Source of the DNA: JAZLJD01 sp045617725
GTDB taxonomy: Bacteria > Bacillota > Clostridia > Lachnospirales > Lachnospiraceae
Direction of reading: 5' to 3'
Assembly: GCA_045617725.1 (NCBI GenBank)
Contig: JAZLJD010000062.1
Location: forward strand, 1-59,483
Length of the DNA stretch: 59,483 nt
Below the pieces are notes generated by a model. It worked only from the letters and a program-made list of their open reading frames with translations, was not told where the DNA came from and made no database searches. Each line of letters opens with the position of its first letter. Positions within the stretch are counted from its first letter, which is position 1. Made by a program: the position numbers and the translations under genes. Below are positions 1 through 7,905 of this stretch, one piece after another.

Positions 1-30
1 CGCTTTAATGTGCCAGAAACCCCCGTCCCC
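1..30 (-). repeat. Repeat A, reverse orientation, cut by window edge
   Basis: The bases read as the reverse complement of repeat A, whose full form begins GGGGACGGGGGTTTCTG and continues to ACATTAAAG. The same sequence occurs at 20579, 21023, 44688 and 54276 and in the opposite orientation at 21119, 45133 and 54458. It is followed by AAAATTAGTA, which also follows the repeat ending at 2281. It is probably the right half of a composite palindrome whose left half lies outside the window. Confidence 0.75.
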
Positions 31-113
31 AAAATTAGTATGGTGGTATAACGAATTATGTTGTAGAATGGGAATAGATTGTTTTTGGGAACCCGAAGGG
101 GACAGGAGGGGAC

Positions 114-1910
114 ATGTCTGATTTTTATATGCCGGTATCGGCTGCATTAATATCTATACTTCTGCTGGTCGTTTATTGCACCAAGGAGAAGGTCAAAATC
201 AAAGAGAACGATATCTATCTGGTCATGCTGGTGTGCATTTTGCTGGATTCTCTGCTGATTTCCTACATATTCGTGTCATCCAATCATGTAATGCGGACCA
301 AAATCCTCAACAAGTGCGAGTACATGGTGCTGGTTACCTGGAGTGCGTGCCTGTGCAAATATACGCATGCGGTTATCCACAAGAAGGACAAAAAGCACGA
401 GAAGATACACGCAGTGATTCAGAGAATCTTCACGATTCTGGTTGCGTGTGAATATCTGCTGATCTGGTGCTTCAGACTGGATGCAGAGTGCGAGGGCGAG
501 ATGGTAAAAACTATCACGGGACCGGCTGCCATATTTACGTTTTCGTGTTGCGCGGTTCACCTGCTGCTGTGCCTCGTTATCATTCTCTGTAATATCAGGA
601 AGGTCAATAAACGCGTAGTGCCGGTATTTGCGTTCTTCGGAATCGCCGCGCTCAGCGCACTTACCTATTATATAGATCCGTCGATTACCGGCGTGTCGAT
701 GGGTCTGGCTATCGTGAATCTCACGATGTATTTCACCATTGAGAACCCGGATGTACAGATGCTGGAGCAGGTCAACCTGGCCAAAGAGCAGGCACAGAGG
801 GCCAGCCGGTACAAGACGGATTTCCTTTCGACCATGTCGCATGAGCTACGGACACCCATGAATGCCATCGTCGGCCTGGCGGAATGTATTCAGAATGCGG
901 ATACCCTTGCGGCTGCCAAAGAGGATGCGAAGGACATTGTAAGTGCTTCCGAAAATCTGCTTGAGATTATTAACGGCATTTTGGATATTTCCAAAATCGA
1001 AGCCGGCAAGGTGGAAATCGCCGAGAAAAAGTACGATCTCGTGGACATGACGGAGAACCTTTTCAAACTCGTCAAGACGCGAGTGGGCGAGAAACCCATC
1101 GAGATGAACCTTACTTTTTCGCCCAATATACCGGGTGTGCTGTATGGCGACGAGATGAAAATCCGGCAGATTATGACGAATCTTCTGACAAACGCCATCA
1201 AATATACGGACAGCGGGCGAATTGATTTTCTGATTAATTGTACGAATGTGGCAAGCGAGGCGCATCTTACGATTACGGTGTCTGACACGGGCCACGGAAT
1301 TAAGCCGGAGATGATGGATTTTCTGTTTGATCGTTTTAAGCGTCTGGAAACTAGCCGAAATGCGGGTGTGGAAGGCACAGGACTCGGACTCGCTATCAGT
1401 AAGCAATTAGTGGATATGATGGGCGGAACCATCGAGGTGCACAGCGTGTATGGCGAGGGCTCGGCGTTTACGGTCAAACTGACGCAACGGATACTTAGCA
1501 TGGAGCGCAGGGAGACGGAGAAGGTTAAGCGTGTTGCACAGAAATATCCGAACCGCCACGTCCTTGTTGTCGATGACATAGAAATTAACCGTGTGGTGGC
1601 CAAAAGGCTATTGGAGCTCTACGAAATTGAGGTGGAGCTGGCTTCATCCGGAGCAGAATGCATCGAAAAGTGCAAGCGAAAGGATTATGATTTGATTCTG
1701 CTTGACGATATGATGCCCAAAATGTCCGGCACGGTAACCAGGCGTATCCTGTCGCAGATGCCGGGCATGAAGACCCCGATTGTCGCATTTACCGCCAATG
1801 CGATTGACGGAATGCGAGAGCAGTATTTGAGCGAGGGCTACGCAGACTACATTTCCAAGCCCATCGAAAGCGACGAATTGCGCAGAATCCTGTCTGCATT
1901 TTTGAAGTAG
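114..1910 (+). CDS. Hybrid sensor histidine kinase with receiver domain
   Basis: A membrane-bound hybrid kinase of 598 residues. The first ~210 residues hold about seven hydrophobic segments, like the 7TM sensor regions of other hybrid kinases. A HisKA domain follows with the phospho-acceptor in MSHELRTPMNA (His243). The ATPase domain shows the N box (NLLTNAIKYT), G1 (DTGHGI) and G2 (GTGLGLAIS). A C-terminal receiver (residues ~482-598) has the acidic pair VVDD, the phospho-aspartate in LLDDMMP (Asp531) and the SKP lysine. No output domain is present, so the phosphate probably passes to a separate partner. The start is set by AGGAGGGG just upstream. The ligand cannot be inferred. The stop codon directly abuts a composite repeat. 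Confidence 0.93.
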   Translation: MSDFYMPVSAALISILLLVVYCTKEKVKIKENDIYLVMLVCILLDSLLISYIFVSSNHVMRTKILNKCEYMVLVTWSACLCKYTHAVIHKKDKKHEKIHAVIQRIFTILVACEYLLIWCFRLDAECEGEMVKTITGPAAIFTFSCCAVHLLLCLVIILCNIRKVNKRVVPVFAFFGIAALSALTYYIDPSITGVSMGLAIVNLTMYFTIENPDVQMLEQVNLAKEQAQRASRYKTDFLSTMSHELRTPMNAIVGLAECIQNADTLAAAKEDAKDIVSASENLLEIINGILDISKIEAGKVEIAEKKYDLVDMTENLFKLVKTRVGEKPIEMNLTFSPNIPGVLYGDEMKIRQIMTNLLTNAIKYTDSGRIDFLINCTNVASEAHLTITVSDTGHGIKPEMMDFLFDRFKRLETSRNAGVEGTGLGLAISKQLVDMMGGTIEVHSVYGEGSAFTVKLTQRILSMERRETEKVKRVAQKYPNRHVLVVDDIEINRVVAKRLLELYEIEVELASSGAECIEKCKRKDYDLILLDDMMPKMSGTVTRRILSQMPGMKTPIVAFTANAIDGMREQYLSEGYADYISKPIESDELRRILSAFLK

Positions 1911-2281
1911 GACGGTCTTTTTTGCACAAGGATGCGTACCTTTGCACAAGGCTGTGTACTTTTGTATGCCAAAGAATTTTGAACGGCTCCCACAGGCCGG
2001 AACGTGAATGGATTTGTACTACACAAATTGGTTCCCGTCCGGGTGTGGAAGCCGTTTTTTGTCGGAAACATTCTTAAACATTCCGGCCCCGGAGAAATCA
2101 CATCCCTTACAACCAACCAAATCATGCAGAAGTACACATCCTTGTGACAAAGTACACATCCTTGTGACAAAGTCCCATCCTCGTGACAAAGCCCCATCCT
2201 TGTGACAAAGTACACATCCCCGTGACAAAGTACACATCCCCGTGACAAAGTACACATCCTCGTGACAAAAGGAACGTCCCC
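1911..2281. repeat. Composite repeat block between kinase and padR
   Basis: This block fills the gap from the kinase stop to just before the padR promoter. It opens with a repeat-B variant (GACGGTC, then TTTGCACAAGG and a second degenerate unit). It holds an imperfect palindrome at about 1982-2057, with arms AACGGCTCCCACAGGCCGG and CCGG-GTGG-AGCCGTT and an ATTTGT/ACAAAT centre. It closes with a tandem array of reverse-oriented repeat-B units. The order (repeat, palindrome, inverted repeat) matches the blocks at 7905 and 44688. No protein-coding gene is supported inside it. Confidence 0.75.
2131..2281. repeat. Seven-unit tandem array of ~20-bp repeat-B units
   Basis: Units of 19-20 bp with the consensus AGTACACATCCYYGTGACAA follow each other without spacers seven times and end in AAAGGAACGTCCCC. 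Two units read CCCATCC in place of ACACATCC. Other B blocks in the window carry only one to three such units, so this is the most expanded array. The unspaced pattern is unlike CRISPR. Confidence 0.85.
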
Positions 2282-2292
2282 AAAATTAGTAG

Positions 2293-2325
2293 TTGACAAA
2301 CAATATTATACGCCGTATAGTATTA
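2293..2325 (+). promoter_or_regulatory. padR promoter with overlapping operator dyad
   Basis: TTGACA (2293-2298), a 17-bp spacer and TATAGT (2316-2321) make a near-consensus sigma-A promoter. A 25-bp dyad lies over the spacer and -10 box: arms CAATATTATAC (2301-2311) and GTATAGTATTA (2315-2325) around GCC, with two mismatches. PadR proteins commonly repress their own operons by binding AT-rich dyads of this sort, so autoregulation is the natural inference. Confidence 0.75.
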
Positions 2326-2360
2326 TACGAATCAAAGATACGCCACAGAAAGGAGAAAAT

Positions 2361-2690
2361 ATGACATATCAGATTACTGCACCCCTGTTGGATGCATGCG
2401 TATTGGGGATTGTGAGCAATGAGGACGCTTATGGCTACACACTGACCCAGAAGGCACAGCAAGTAATAGACATTTCGGAATCAACTTTATATCCTGTGCT
2501 TCGAAGACTTCAGAAGTCGGAATTCTTAACTACATACGACGTTCCCTATCAGGGACGCAACCGACGCTATTACGCAATCACCGAAAAGGGCAAGGAAGTC
2601 CTTACATTCTACCGCGACGAGTGGGAAGAATACAAAAAATGCATTGATGAATTGATCAAAGCTGCGGAGGAGCAAAATGAACAAGAATGA
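2361..2690 (+). CDS. PadR family transcriptional regulator
   Basis: A 109-residue winged-helix repressor. The N-terminal PadR region reads LLDACVLGIVSNEDAYGYTL followed by a recognition helix and wing (ESTLYPVLRRL, GRNRRYYAITEKG). The short C-terminal helix suits dimerization, as in PadR subfamily 2. The ATG at 2361 is chosen because AAAGGAG precedes it, and the earlier in-frame ATG lies inside the repeat array. The gene overlaps the DUF1700 gene by 14 nt. PadR-DUF1700-DUF4097 operons are common in Firmicutes. The dyad over its promoter suggests it represses this operon in response to an envelope or small-molecule signal that is not visible here. Confidence 0.93.
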   Translation: MTYQITAPLLDACVLGIVSNEDAYGYTLTQKAQQVIDISESTLYPVLRRLQKSEFLTTYDVPYQGRNRRYYAITEKGKEVLTFYRDEWEEYKKCIDELIKAAEEQNEQE

Positions 2691-3258
2691 ATTTATTAAT
2701 CAATTAAGTGTCTGCCTTCGTTACATGCCGAAGGAAGATCGCGATGATGCAATTTCCTATTACACGGAGTACCTGGGCGACATGGAATTAAGCGATACGG
2801 AAGATGTCACAATGAAGCTTGGAAACCCGAAGGACGTTGCACAGGAAATCCTGAATGACTATACTGTTAAGGTAGTGGAGGCCCAAAAGGAACGCGGCGG
2901 CGTCAAAAATTCCGGCAAGGTTATCTGGATGGTAATCCTCACAATCCTTTCATTGCCGGTATCCTTACCGCTCGCCGTGGCAGCTCTGGCCGTGGTTCTG
3001 GTACTAACCATCACAATCTTTTGTGTATTGCTGGTATTCTTTGCCGTCGGCCTCTGCCTGGTTGTTGCGGGCGTTCTCACATTTATCTTTAGCTTCACAA
3101 CCGGCAGCGTCGGCAACATATTAATGGCCATCGGCGTGGCCCTGGCAGTCACCGGCATCGGCGTGCTGCTTACAATCGGAGTCATTGCGTTATTCAAATT
3201 ATTAATCAAGGCAATTGGCGCTCTTGCAGTAAAGGGACGCCAAAAACAAGCTCGATAG
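2677..3258 (+). CDS. DUF1700 (HAAS-type) membrane protein
   Basis: A 193-residue protein with a cytoplasmic N-terminal helical domain (LRYMPKEDRDDAISYYTEYLGDM, about residues 12-60). This is the signature of DUF1700/HAAS proteins, which are thought to contact PadR-like regulators. Three strongly hydrophobic segments follow between residues ~82 and 180, and the tail is basic. It is translationally coupled to padR by overlap and sits 9 nt before the DUF4097 gene. Its exact function is unknown. In this family the membrane part is thought to sense envelope state and the HAAS part to relay it, which is inference here. Confidence 0.85.
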   Translation: MNKNEFINQLSVCLRYMPKEDRDDAISYYTEYLGDMELSDTEDVTMKLGNPKDVAQEILNDYTVKVVEAQKERGGVKNSGKVIWMVILTILSLPVSLPLAVAALAVVLVLTITIFCVLLVFFAVGLCLVVAGVLTFIFSFTTGSVGNILMAIGVALAVTGIGVLLTIGVIALFKLLIKAIGALAVKGRQKQAR

Positions 3259-3267
3259 GAGGAATAT

Positions 3268-4293
3268 ATGAAACAGGCAGTAAAGTGGATCTGCATTATT
3301 GCAGCAATATTAGTCGCCCTTGGCGCAGGATTATTTTTGGCGGGCCGCCTGCTGGGCGGAGACGGCATGAATATGTCGTTTGTCATACAAGGTGATAACG
3401 TTACGTTCGGCAGAAACAGCATCCGTATAACCGCGGACGATCTTATTACGGAAGTAAAAGAGGTGCAGGAATTCTCAGAACTTGAGTTGTCTTCTTCCTT
3501 TATAGATTTACAGGTGGTTGCGGGCGATTCCTATAAAGTGGAGAGCTGTGTTCCCGAGCAATTAACACCGAAGATTAAGGAAGAAAACGGTAAGCTTATC
3601 GTGGAGCAACCCCAAACGATCAACATCGGTTTCCAGATGATCAATTGCACCATATATTATAAGGTAACCGTGCCGGAAGGTACCGCACTGAAGGCAGCCA
3701 TTCATTCAACGAGCGGTGATATTAAGGTGAGCGATGTGGATGTCAGCGGCCATGTCAGTGCTACGAGCGGAGATTGTTCATTTGTCAATATGAAGGGAAG
3801 CGAGCTTGCGGCGGAGACCACCAGTGGAGCAATCTACTTAAGCAATGCAACCTATGAGAAACTGGATTTTGTGAATACTTCCGGCGGTATAACTATCGAG
3901 AACGTTACGGCTACCGACACGGCGAAATTCAAAAATACCAGCGGCGGAGTAACCATGGATAGCCTGACCGGCGAAAGCATCGTAGTGGATACGACCAGCG
4001 GCGATGTGCGCGGTGATGGCATTGCAGCACCAAAGATGCAACTAAATAGCAATTCCGGTGACATCACGATGAAGAAGACTTCAGTCGACGATATAGCCGC
4101 TTCTGCCACGAGCGGTGACATCACGATCAAGCCGGACAACGATATCGACACCTACGATTATGATATTACAACGACCAGCGGCGACATCCGGGTCGGCAAT
4201 CTGAAGGTGGAAAAAAAGTATCGTGACATCGAGAACAGAGGTCGAAAAATCTATGCTTCCGCTACCAGCGGAAATATTGAAATAACGGATTAA
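3268..4293 (+). CDS. DUF4097 beta-strand repeat surface protein
   Basis: A 341-residue protein with one N-terminal membrane segment (residues ~6-27) and a long extracellular right-handed beta-helix-like domain. The tell-tale short repeats TSGDI, TSGGI, TSGAI and NSGDI recur about every 17-20 residues from ~145 to the end, which is the DUF4097 pattern. It is the third gene of the padR operon, after a GGAGGA site. DUF4097 proteins are proposed envelope or adhesin-like proteins without a proven activity. Its TAA stop is followed by TTTTGGGGACG, the outer edge of a repeat, and then by a truncated sortase. Confidence 0.88.
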   Translation: MKQAVKWICIIAAILVALGAGLFLAGRLLGGDGMNMSFVIQGDNVTFGRNSIRITADDLITEVKEVQEFSELELSSSFIDLQVVAGDSYKVESCVPEQLTPKIKEENGKLIVEQPQTINIGFQMINCTIYYKVTVPEGTALKAAIHSTSGDIKVSDVDVSGHVSATSGDCSFVNMKGSELAAETTSGAIYLSNATYEKLDFVNTSGGITIENVTATDTAKFKNTSGGVTMDSLTGESIVVDTTSGDVRGDGIAAPKMQLNSNSGDITMKKTSVDDIAASATSGDITIKPDNDIDTYDYDITTTSGDIRVGNLKVEKKYRDIENRGRKIYASATSGNIEITD

Positions 4294-4323
4294 TTTTGGG
4301 GACGCCCAGGTTGTCTTTATACG

Positions 4324-4719
4324 CAGCGATGTAATTCCCGGGAATATACGGATCCCATGACAGTGATTTACGGCCATAACATGAAGAACTTAAGCATGTT
4401 TGGCACCCTGCACTACTTTGAAAACGAGGACTTTTTTAGGGAGAACCGGTATTTCTTTGTATTGACGCCCGAAGAGATTCTCGTATATGATGTATTTGTT
4501 GCAGTGGAGTTCTCGGATGATGATTTATTGAGAAATTATGATTTTAGTGACCCCGATACATTTACTGCGTTTATGGATACGTTGTATTCCCTAAGCGGGA
4601 AGGTGGATCGGTTCCGAACCGAGACCGAGGTTACTGAAGACAGCAGAGTGCTTGCTTTATCAACCTGCGTCAAAAATGATACGCACGAACGATATATCGT
4701 TTTTGCAAAACAACTATAA
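4324..4719 (+). pseudogene. 5'-truncated class B sortase
   Basis: The frame encodes the C-terminal part of a class B sortase: residues leading into TDPMTVIYGHNM (catalytic His), LSTC (catalytic Cys) and HERYIVF (catalytic Arg). About 100 N-terminal residues, including the signal anchor and the first strands, are missing. Sortase-like sequence starts around 4324, only ~25 bp after the repeat-like TTTTGGGGACG that abuts the DUF4097 stop. An ATG at 4357 exists but has no ribosome site. The active-site residues are all kept, which suggests a fairly recent truncation. It could also be a trimmed but expressed enzyme, though it would lack a membrane anchor. Confidence 0.75.
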
Positions 4720-4755
4720 TAAATCCTCCCAAAGCGATGCTGCGGGGGGATTATT

Positions 4756-5038
4756 TTTTGTTATGGCAACGAGCCAAGAGGCCACCGCGCATGCGCGGGG
4801 GGACATTTGGCACATAAGCAGATGGGAGGGAAAAATAGAGCCCAATTTGTCCTCCACGCCTTAGTGCGGGGAGGACAGAAAACAGAAGAATTGGACACTG
4901 CATTTATGCAAGTGTGCAATTCGACTGTTTTGTCACAGCGCACTCGTGCGATGGGGCAAATTGGGCGACTAGTGGGGAGCAATTTTGTTATGGCAACGAG
5001 CCAAGAGGACACCGCGCATGCGCAGGAGGACATTTGGC
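4756..5038. repeat. Direct-repeat-bounded block of nested hairpins
   Basis: Two 56-bp direct repeats (4756-4811 and 4983-5038) differ at only three bases. Each contains the palindrome GCGCATGCGC and ends GGACATTTGGC. Between them lies a large dyad, GCCCAATTTG (4840-4849) with CAAATTGGGC (4957-4966). It encloses three smaller hairpins: GTCCTCC/GGAGGAC at 4849-4876, GAATTGGACACTGCA with its partner ending GTGCAATTC at about 4888-4922, and CGCAC/GTGCG near 4940-4951. The arrangement looks like a small non-autonomous palindromic element. No coding function is supported. Confidence 0.7.
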
Positions 5039-5130
5039 GACTGCTAATCATCTGTCGGGCGGAGCCTGACAGATTCCTGAAGGCGCCGGATTGTGGCGCC
5101 GCTTCATGCGGGTGTCCCGCGAGGTACTTT
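5039..5130 (+). other. Hairpin-rich leader before the sugar-binding lipoprotein
   Basis: Three compact hairpins stand in a row: TCTGTC/GACAGA around 5051-5073, GGCGCC/GGCGCC around 5082-5100, and GCGGG/CCCGC just before the start codon. No T-run follows any of them. They could structure the 5' leader of the next gene or be part of the repeat block to the left. The ribosome site for the next gene (GAGGTAC) sits right after the last hairpin. Confidence 0.45.
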
Positions 5131-6165
5131 ATGAGAAAACGAATCACTCCGCTCCTTATACTGCTTTCGCTTTTTGTGGCGACAGTATCCGGTTGCGGTA
5201 AAAAAGAGAATATTGTAACGGTTCCGGAGACTTCTTCCAAGATTGTTGTTGGTTTTTCGCAGCTGGGGGCCGAGTCCGACTGGCGCAACGAGAATACGAA
5301 ATCCATGAAGGATACTTTTACTTCCCGTGCCGGGTATGAATTGATTTTTGACGACGGGCAGCAGAAGCAGAGCAACCAGATTACGGCGATTCGGCAGTTT
5401 ATTCAGCAGGACGTGGATTATATCGTTTTGGCTCCCGTGCAGGAAACCGGTTGGGATACGGTTCTGCAGGAGGCACTCGATGCCAGAATTCCGGTTATTC
5501 TGGTGGACCGAATGGTAGATGTCAAGGACAATCGCCTCTATACCTGCTGGGTTGGATCGAATTTTGAGCTGGAGGCCCGGAAGGTGACGGCCTGGCTTCA
5601 TGCGTATGCACAAAGCAAGGGTATTGCGGATGGGGATATCCACATCGTCGACCTGCAGGGAAACTTAGGTGCATCCGCACAGATCGGACGTACCAAGGGA
5701 TTGTGCGATGCGACGGAGCTTTACCACTGGGATTTGAAGGAACTGTGCCCGGCTGATTTTACGCAGGCCAAGGGACGCGAGGTTTGTGCGTACCTTCTTG
5801 ACAAGTATCCGGATTTGAATGTTGTGTATTGTGAGAATGACAATATGGCGATGGGAGCCATTGAAGCGATAGAGGAAGCGGGATATACGGTCGGCGCGGA
5901 TATCCTGCACGGAGAGATTATGGTTCTTTCCTTCGACGGAGTTTCCGAAACGGCGATGCAGTATGTACGCGACGGCAAGATTACCTGCCTGGGTGAGTGT
6001 AATCCCATCCTGGGTCCCAAGGTAAGTTCCATCATCACGACCCTCGAAAGTGGCAAGATTCCGCAGAAGTACGACTATGTCAGCGAGAACATTCTGAGCG
6101 CAGATACGACCGTCTCCTCCATTTTAGTGGATGACACCACCTACTATATTTCAACCCCGTATTAG
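5131..6165 (+). CDS. YtfQ-type sugar ABC transporter substrate-binding lipoprotein
   Basis: A 344-residue extracellular sugar-binding lipoprotein. The start is placed at the methionine of a classic lipoprotein signal ending in TVSGC, and the frame upstream of it is only repeat DNA. The mature part is a type I periplasmic-binding fold. It closely follows the galactofuranose binder YtfQ: VGFSQLGAESDWR, DDGQQKQSNQI, APVQETGWD and IPVILVDRMVDVKD. A substrate in the galactose/galactofuranose class is inferred. No permease or ATPase gene is adjacent, so it is either an orphan receptor or shares a transporter encoded elsewhere. Confidence 0.9.
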   Translation: MRKRITPLLILLSLFVATVSGCGKKENIVTVPETSSKIVVGFSQLGAESDWRNENTKSMKDTFTSRAGYELIFDDGQQKQSNQITAIRQFIQQDVDYIVLAPVQETGWDTVLQEALDARIPVILVDRMVDVKDNRLYTCWVGSNFELEARKVTAWLHAYAQSKGIADGDIHIVDLQGNLGASAQIGRTKGLCDATELYHWDLKELCPADFTQAKGREVCAYLLDKYPDLNVVYCENDNMAMGAIEAIEEAGYTVGADILHGEIMVLSFDGVSETAMQYVRDGKITCLGECNPILGPKVSSIITTLESGKIPQKYDYVSENILSADTTVSSILVDDTTYYISTPY

Positions 6166-6166
6166 T

Positions 6167-6445
6167 GGGGACGTTCCTTTTGTCACGAGGAGTGTCCCTT
6201 GTCACGCTCGTAGCAGGTAAGCAGAGTACGCTACCGAGCACATAGTTTACATAACAAGTTCACGTGACCGAAATTTGAGCGATGCGACAGGCCGAATAGG
6301 CGACTCGCAGTTAACATAACACAGCCGCCGCATCGAGGCAGGCGTATTTGTAAATACCCGATGTAATGTCGAACAGACTTTACAATGCCCCAAGGCACAG
6401 GTTGCAATCCAAAGTACACATCCACATGACAAAAGGAACGTCCCC
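6167..6445. repeat. Repeat-B-bounded intergenic element with unrelated centre
   Basis: The left end is repeat B (GGGGACGTTCCTTTTGTCAC plus a partial second unit, 6167-6206). The right end is the inverted copy (6411-6445, AAAGTACACATCC...GGAACGTCCCC). The ~200-bp centre differs from the cores at 7905 and 44688. It has its own dyads: GCTCGTAGC with GCTACCGAGC at about 6205-6242, CGATGCG with CGCATCG, and GTATTTGTAAATAC. It spans exactly from the stop of one gene to the start codon of the next. Nothing in it looks coding. Confidence 0.75.
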
Positions 6446-6446
6446 A

Positions 6447-6932
6447 ATGAAAAAACATACCAATAAGAAGAACCGAATCGTTGAGATTGTTTTGGGACTG
6501 TTGATTCTGCTGGTTCTCGGAATCTTTACAGGCCAAAGCGATATATTAAGCAAGCTGGCGTCGCAAGAGAATCCGGCGCAGGTTACCGAAACACCGAAGG
6601 CAACTCCTACAGAGGCACCGGAAGTGGCACCTACGGCGACTCCCGAGGCGCCCCCGCAGGTTGCGACCTACTCCTTCCGCAGTAAGAAACTATTGAACGA
6701 GCATTTTGAGAAGCACGGGGTTGATATGGGCTTTGCGGACGCCGCCTCCTATGAGCAGGCAGCATCAGCCGTTGTAACCAATCCGGATGCACTCCATAAG
6801 ATTGAAAAAGAGGATGGCGACGATGTTTATTACGTGGAAGCCACCAACGAGTTCGTCATTGTTTCCGGGGACGGATATATTCGCACCTACTTCTGCCCGG
6901 ACAGCGGAATCAAATACTATAATAAGCAGTGA
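6447..6932 (+). CDS. Membrane-anchored protein with toxin-like C-terminal domain
   Basis: A 161-residue protein. A basic N-terminus and one membrane segment (IVEIVLGLLILLVLGIF) are followed by a Pro/Thr/Glu-rich linker (residues ~45-75) and a ~85-residue domain. The domain reads LLNEHFEKHGVDMGF, then DALHKIEKEDGDDVYYVE and TNEFVIVSGDGYIRTYF. This spacing of KHG, TNEF and G-x-IRTyF resembles C-terminal domains of polymorphic RNase toxins of the BECR fold, an inference from pattern memory only. No immunity gene is evident. Its ribosome site (AAAAGGA) is part of the preceding repeat, which ends one base before the ATG. Confidence 0.55.
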   Translation: MKKHTNKKNRIVEIVLGLLILLVLGIFTGQSDILSKLASQENPAQVTETPKATPTEAPEVAPTATPEAPPQVATYSFRSKKLLNEHFEKHGVDMGFADAASYEQAASAVVTNPDALHKIEKEDGDDVYYVEATNEFVIVSGDGYIRTYFCPDSGIKYYNKQ

Positions 6933-6951
6933 CATTTTGAAGGAGCCAGAT

Positions 6952-7905
6952 ATGTATCAAGTATTTGAAAAATGTTTCAGTAGTGAAGTTGTTTTAATCA
7001 TCGGCGTATTGTTTACTTTTTTGCTTACATTCATAATGCTGGCGTTGCGGCCCTCCTTTCTGCCGAAGGACCAGGGACGTGCTTTTGCGGTGAACGGCGA
7101 GCTTTCGAAGGGTAAGCTGCGAGGTGTAGGCCTCATCTTTACGCTGACGTTCCTTGTGGGATGCGGTTTGTTTATGCCTGTGGAGCGTGTATGGGAGACC
7201 GTTGTTTTTGGCGTCCTGGTGATTTTGATTATGCTTTCCGGCTATCTGGATGATGCGTCCGAGAAGCCTTGGAATGAATATAAGAAGGGACTGATTGACC
7301 TGGTGCTGGCCGTGGCGACGATGGTCCTGTACGTGTACTGCTACGGAAGTACGATTATGATTTTCGGAAGTGAGATGACCCTGCCCGCGTGGCTGTATTG
7401 CCTGCTGGGCGTTATTCTCATCTGGGTGTCCATCAATGTCACGAACTGTACGGACGGCGTGGACGGGCTGCTGGGTTCGGTAAGTTCCGTGACGATTCTG
7501 TCGTATGTCCTTTTGTTCGGCGGGGTACTTTCGGAGTTTTGTTACGCTGCATGCTACCTTCTCGCGGCACTTTGTGCGTACCTGTTTTTCAATACGTCCC
7601 CTTCCTCCATGCTGATGGGCGATGCGGGCTCGCGGGCAATCGGTTACTTTATCGCGCTGCTGGCACTGAAATCCGGACATCCGCTTTTGTGGCTGCTCCT
7701 GGGCATCGTCATGATTCTGGACGGAGGCCTGGGTCTTCTGAAGATCTCCCTCAAGAGATTTCTGAAAATCTGCATCTTGAAGAATACGCGTACTCCTCTG
7801 CACGATCACTGCCGCAAAAACAAAGGCTGGTCCGACACGCAGGTGGTGGTCCGCTTTACTCTTTTGCAGGTGTTGGCCTGCGTGATAGCGATGTTGCTTC
7901 TTTAG
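6952..7905 (+). CDS. MraY-like phospho-sugar transferase (GT4 family)
   Basis: A polytopic membrane enzyme of 317 residues in the MraY/WecA family, which moves a phospho-sugar from a UDP donor onto undecaprenyl phosphate. Family motifs are clear: GYLDD after the third membrane segment, NCTDGVDGLLG, MGDAGSRAIGY, and a C-terminal TPLHDHCRKNKGWSDTQVVVRF stretch that fits MraY better than WecA. The canonical HHH motif reads HDH here. The start follows AAGGAG at 6939. It is not in a division/cell-wall cluster, so it is probably a paralogue for a secondary polymer or an alternative lipid I synthase. The G of its TAG stop is the first base of repeat B. Confidence 0.8.
   Translation: MYQVFEKCFSSEVVLIIGVLFTFLLTFIMLALRPSFLPKDQGRAFAVNGELSKGKLRGVGLIFTLTFLVGCGLFMPVERVWETVVFGVLVILIMLSGYLDDASEKPWNEYKKGLIDLVLAVATMVLYVYCYGSTIMIFGSEMTLPAWLYCLLGVILIWVSINVTNCTDGVDGLLGSVSSVTILSYVLLFGGVLSEFCYAACYLLAALCAYLFFNTSPSSMLMGDAGSRAIGYFIALLALKSGHPLLWLLLGIVMILDGGLGLLKISLKRFLKICILKNTRTPLHDHCRKNKGWSDTQVVVRFTLLQVLACVIAMLLL

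Noticed and set aside
2131..2281. Possible CRISPR array
   Set aside because: The 20-bp units follow one another with no spacers and recur as parts of many intergenic elements, and no cas gene is present.
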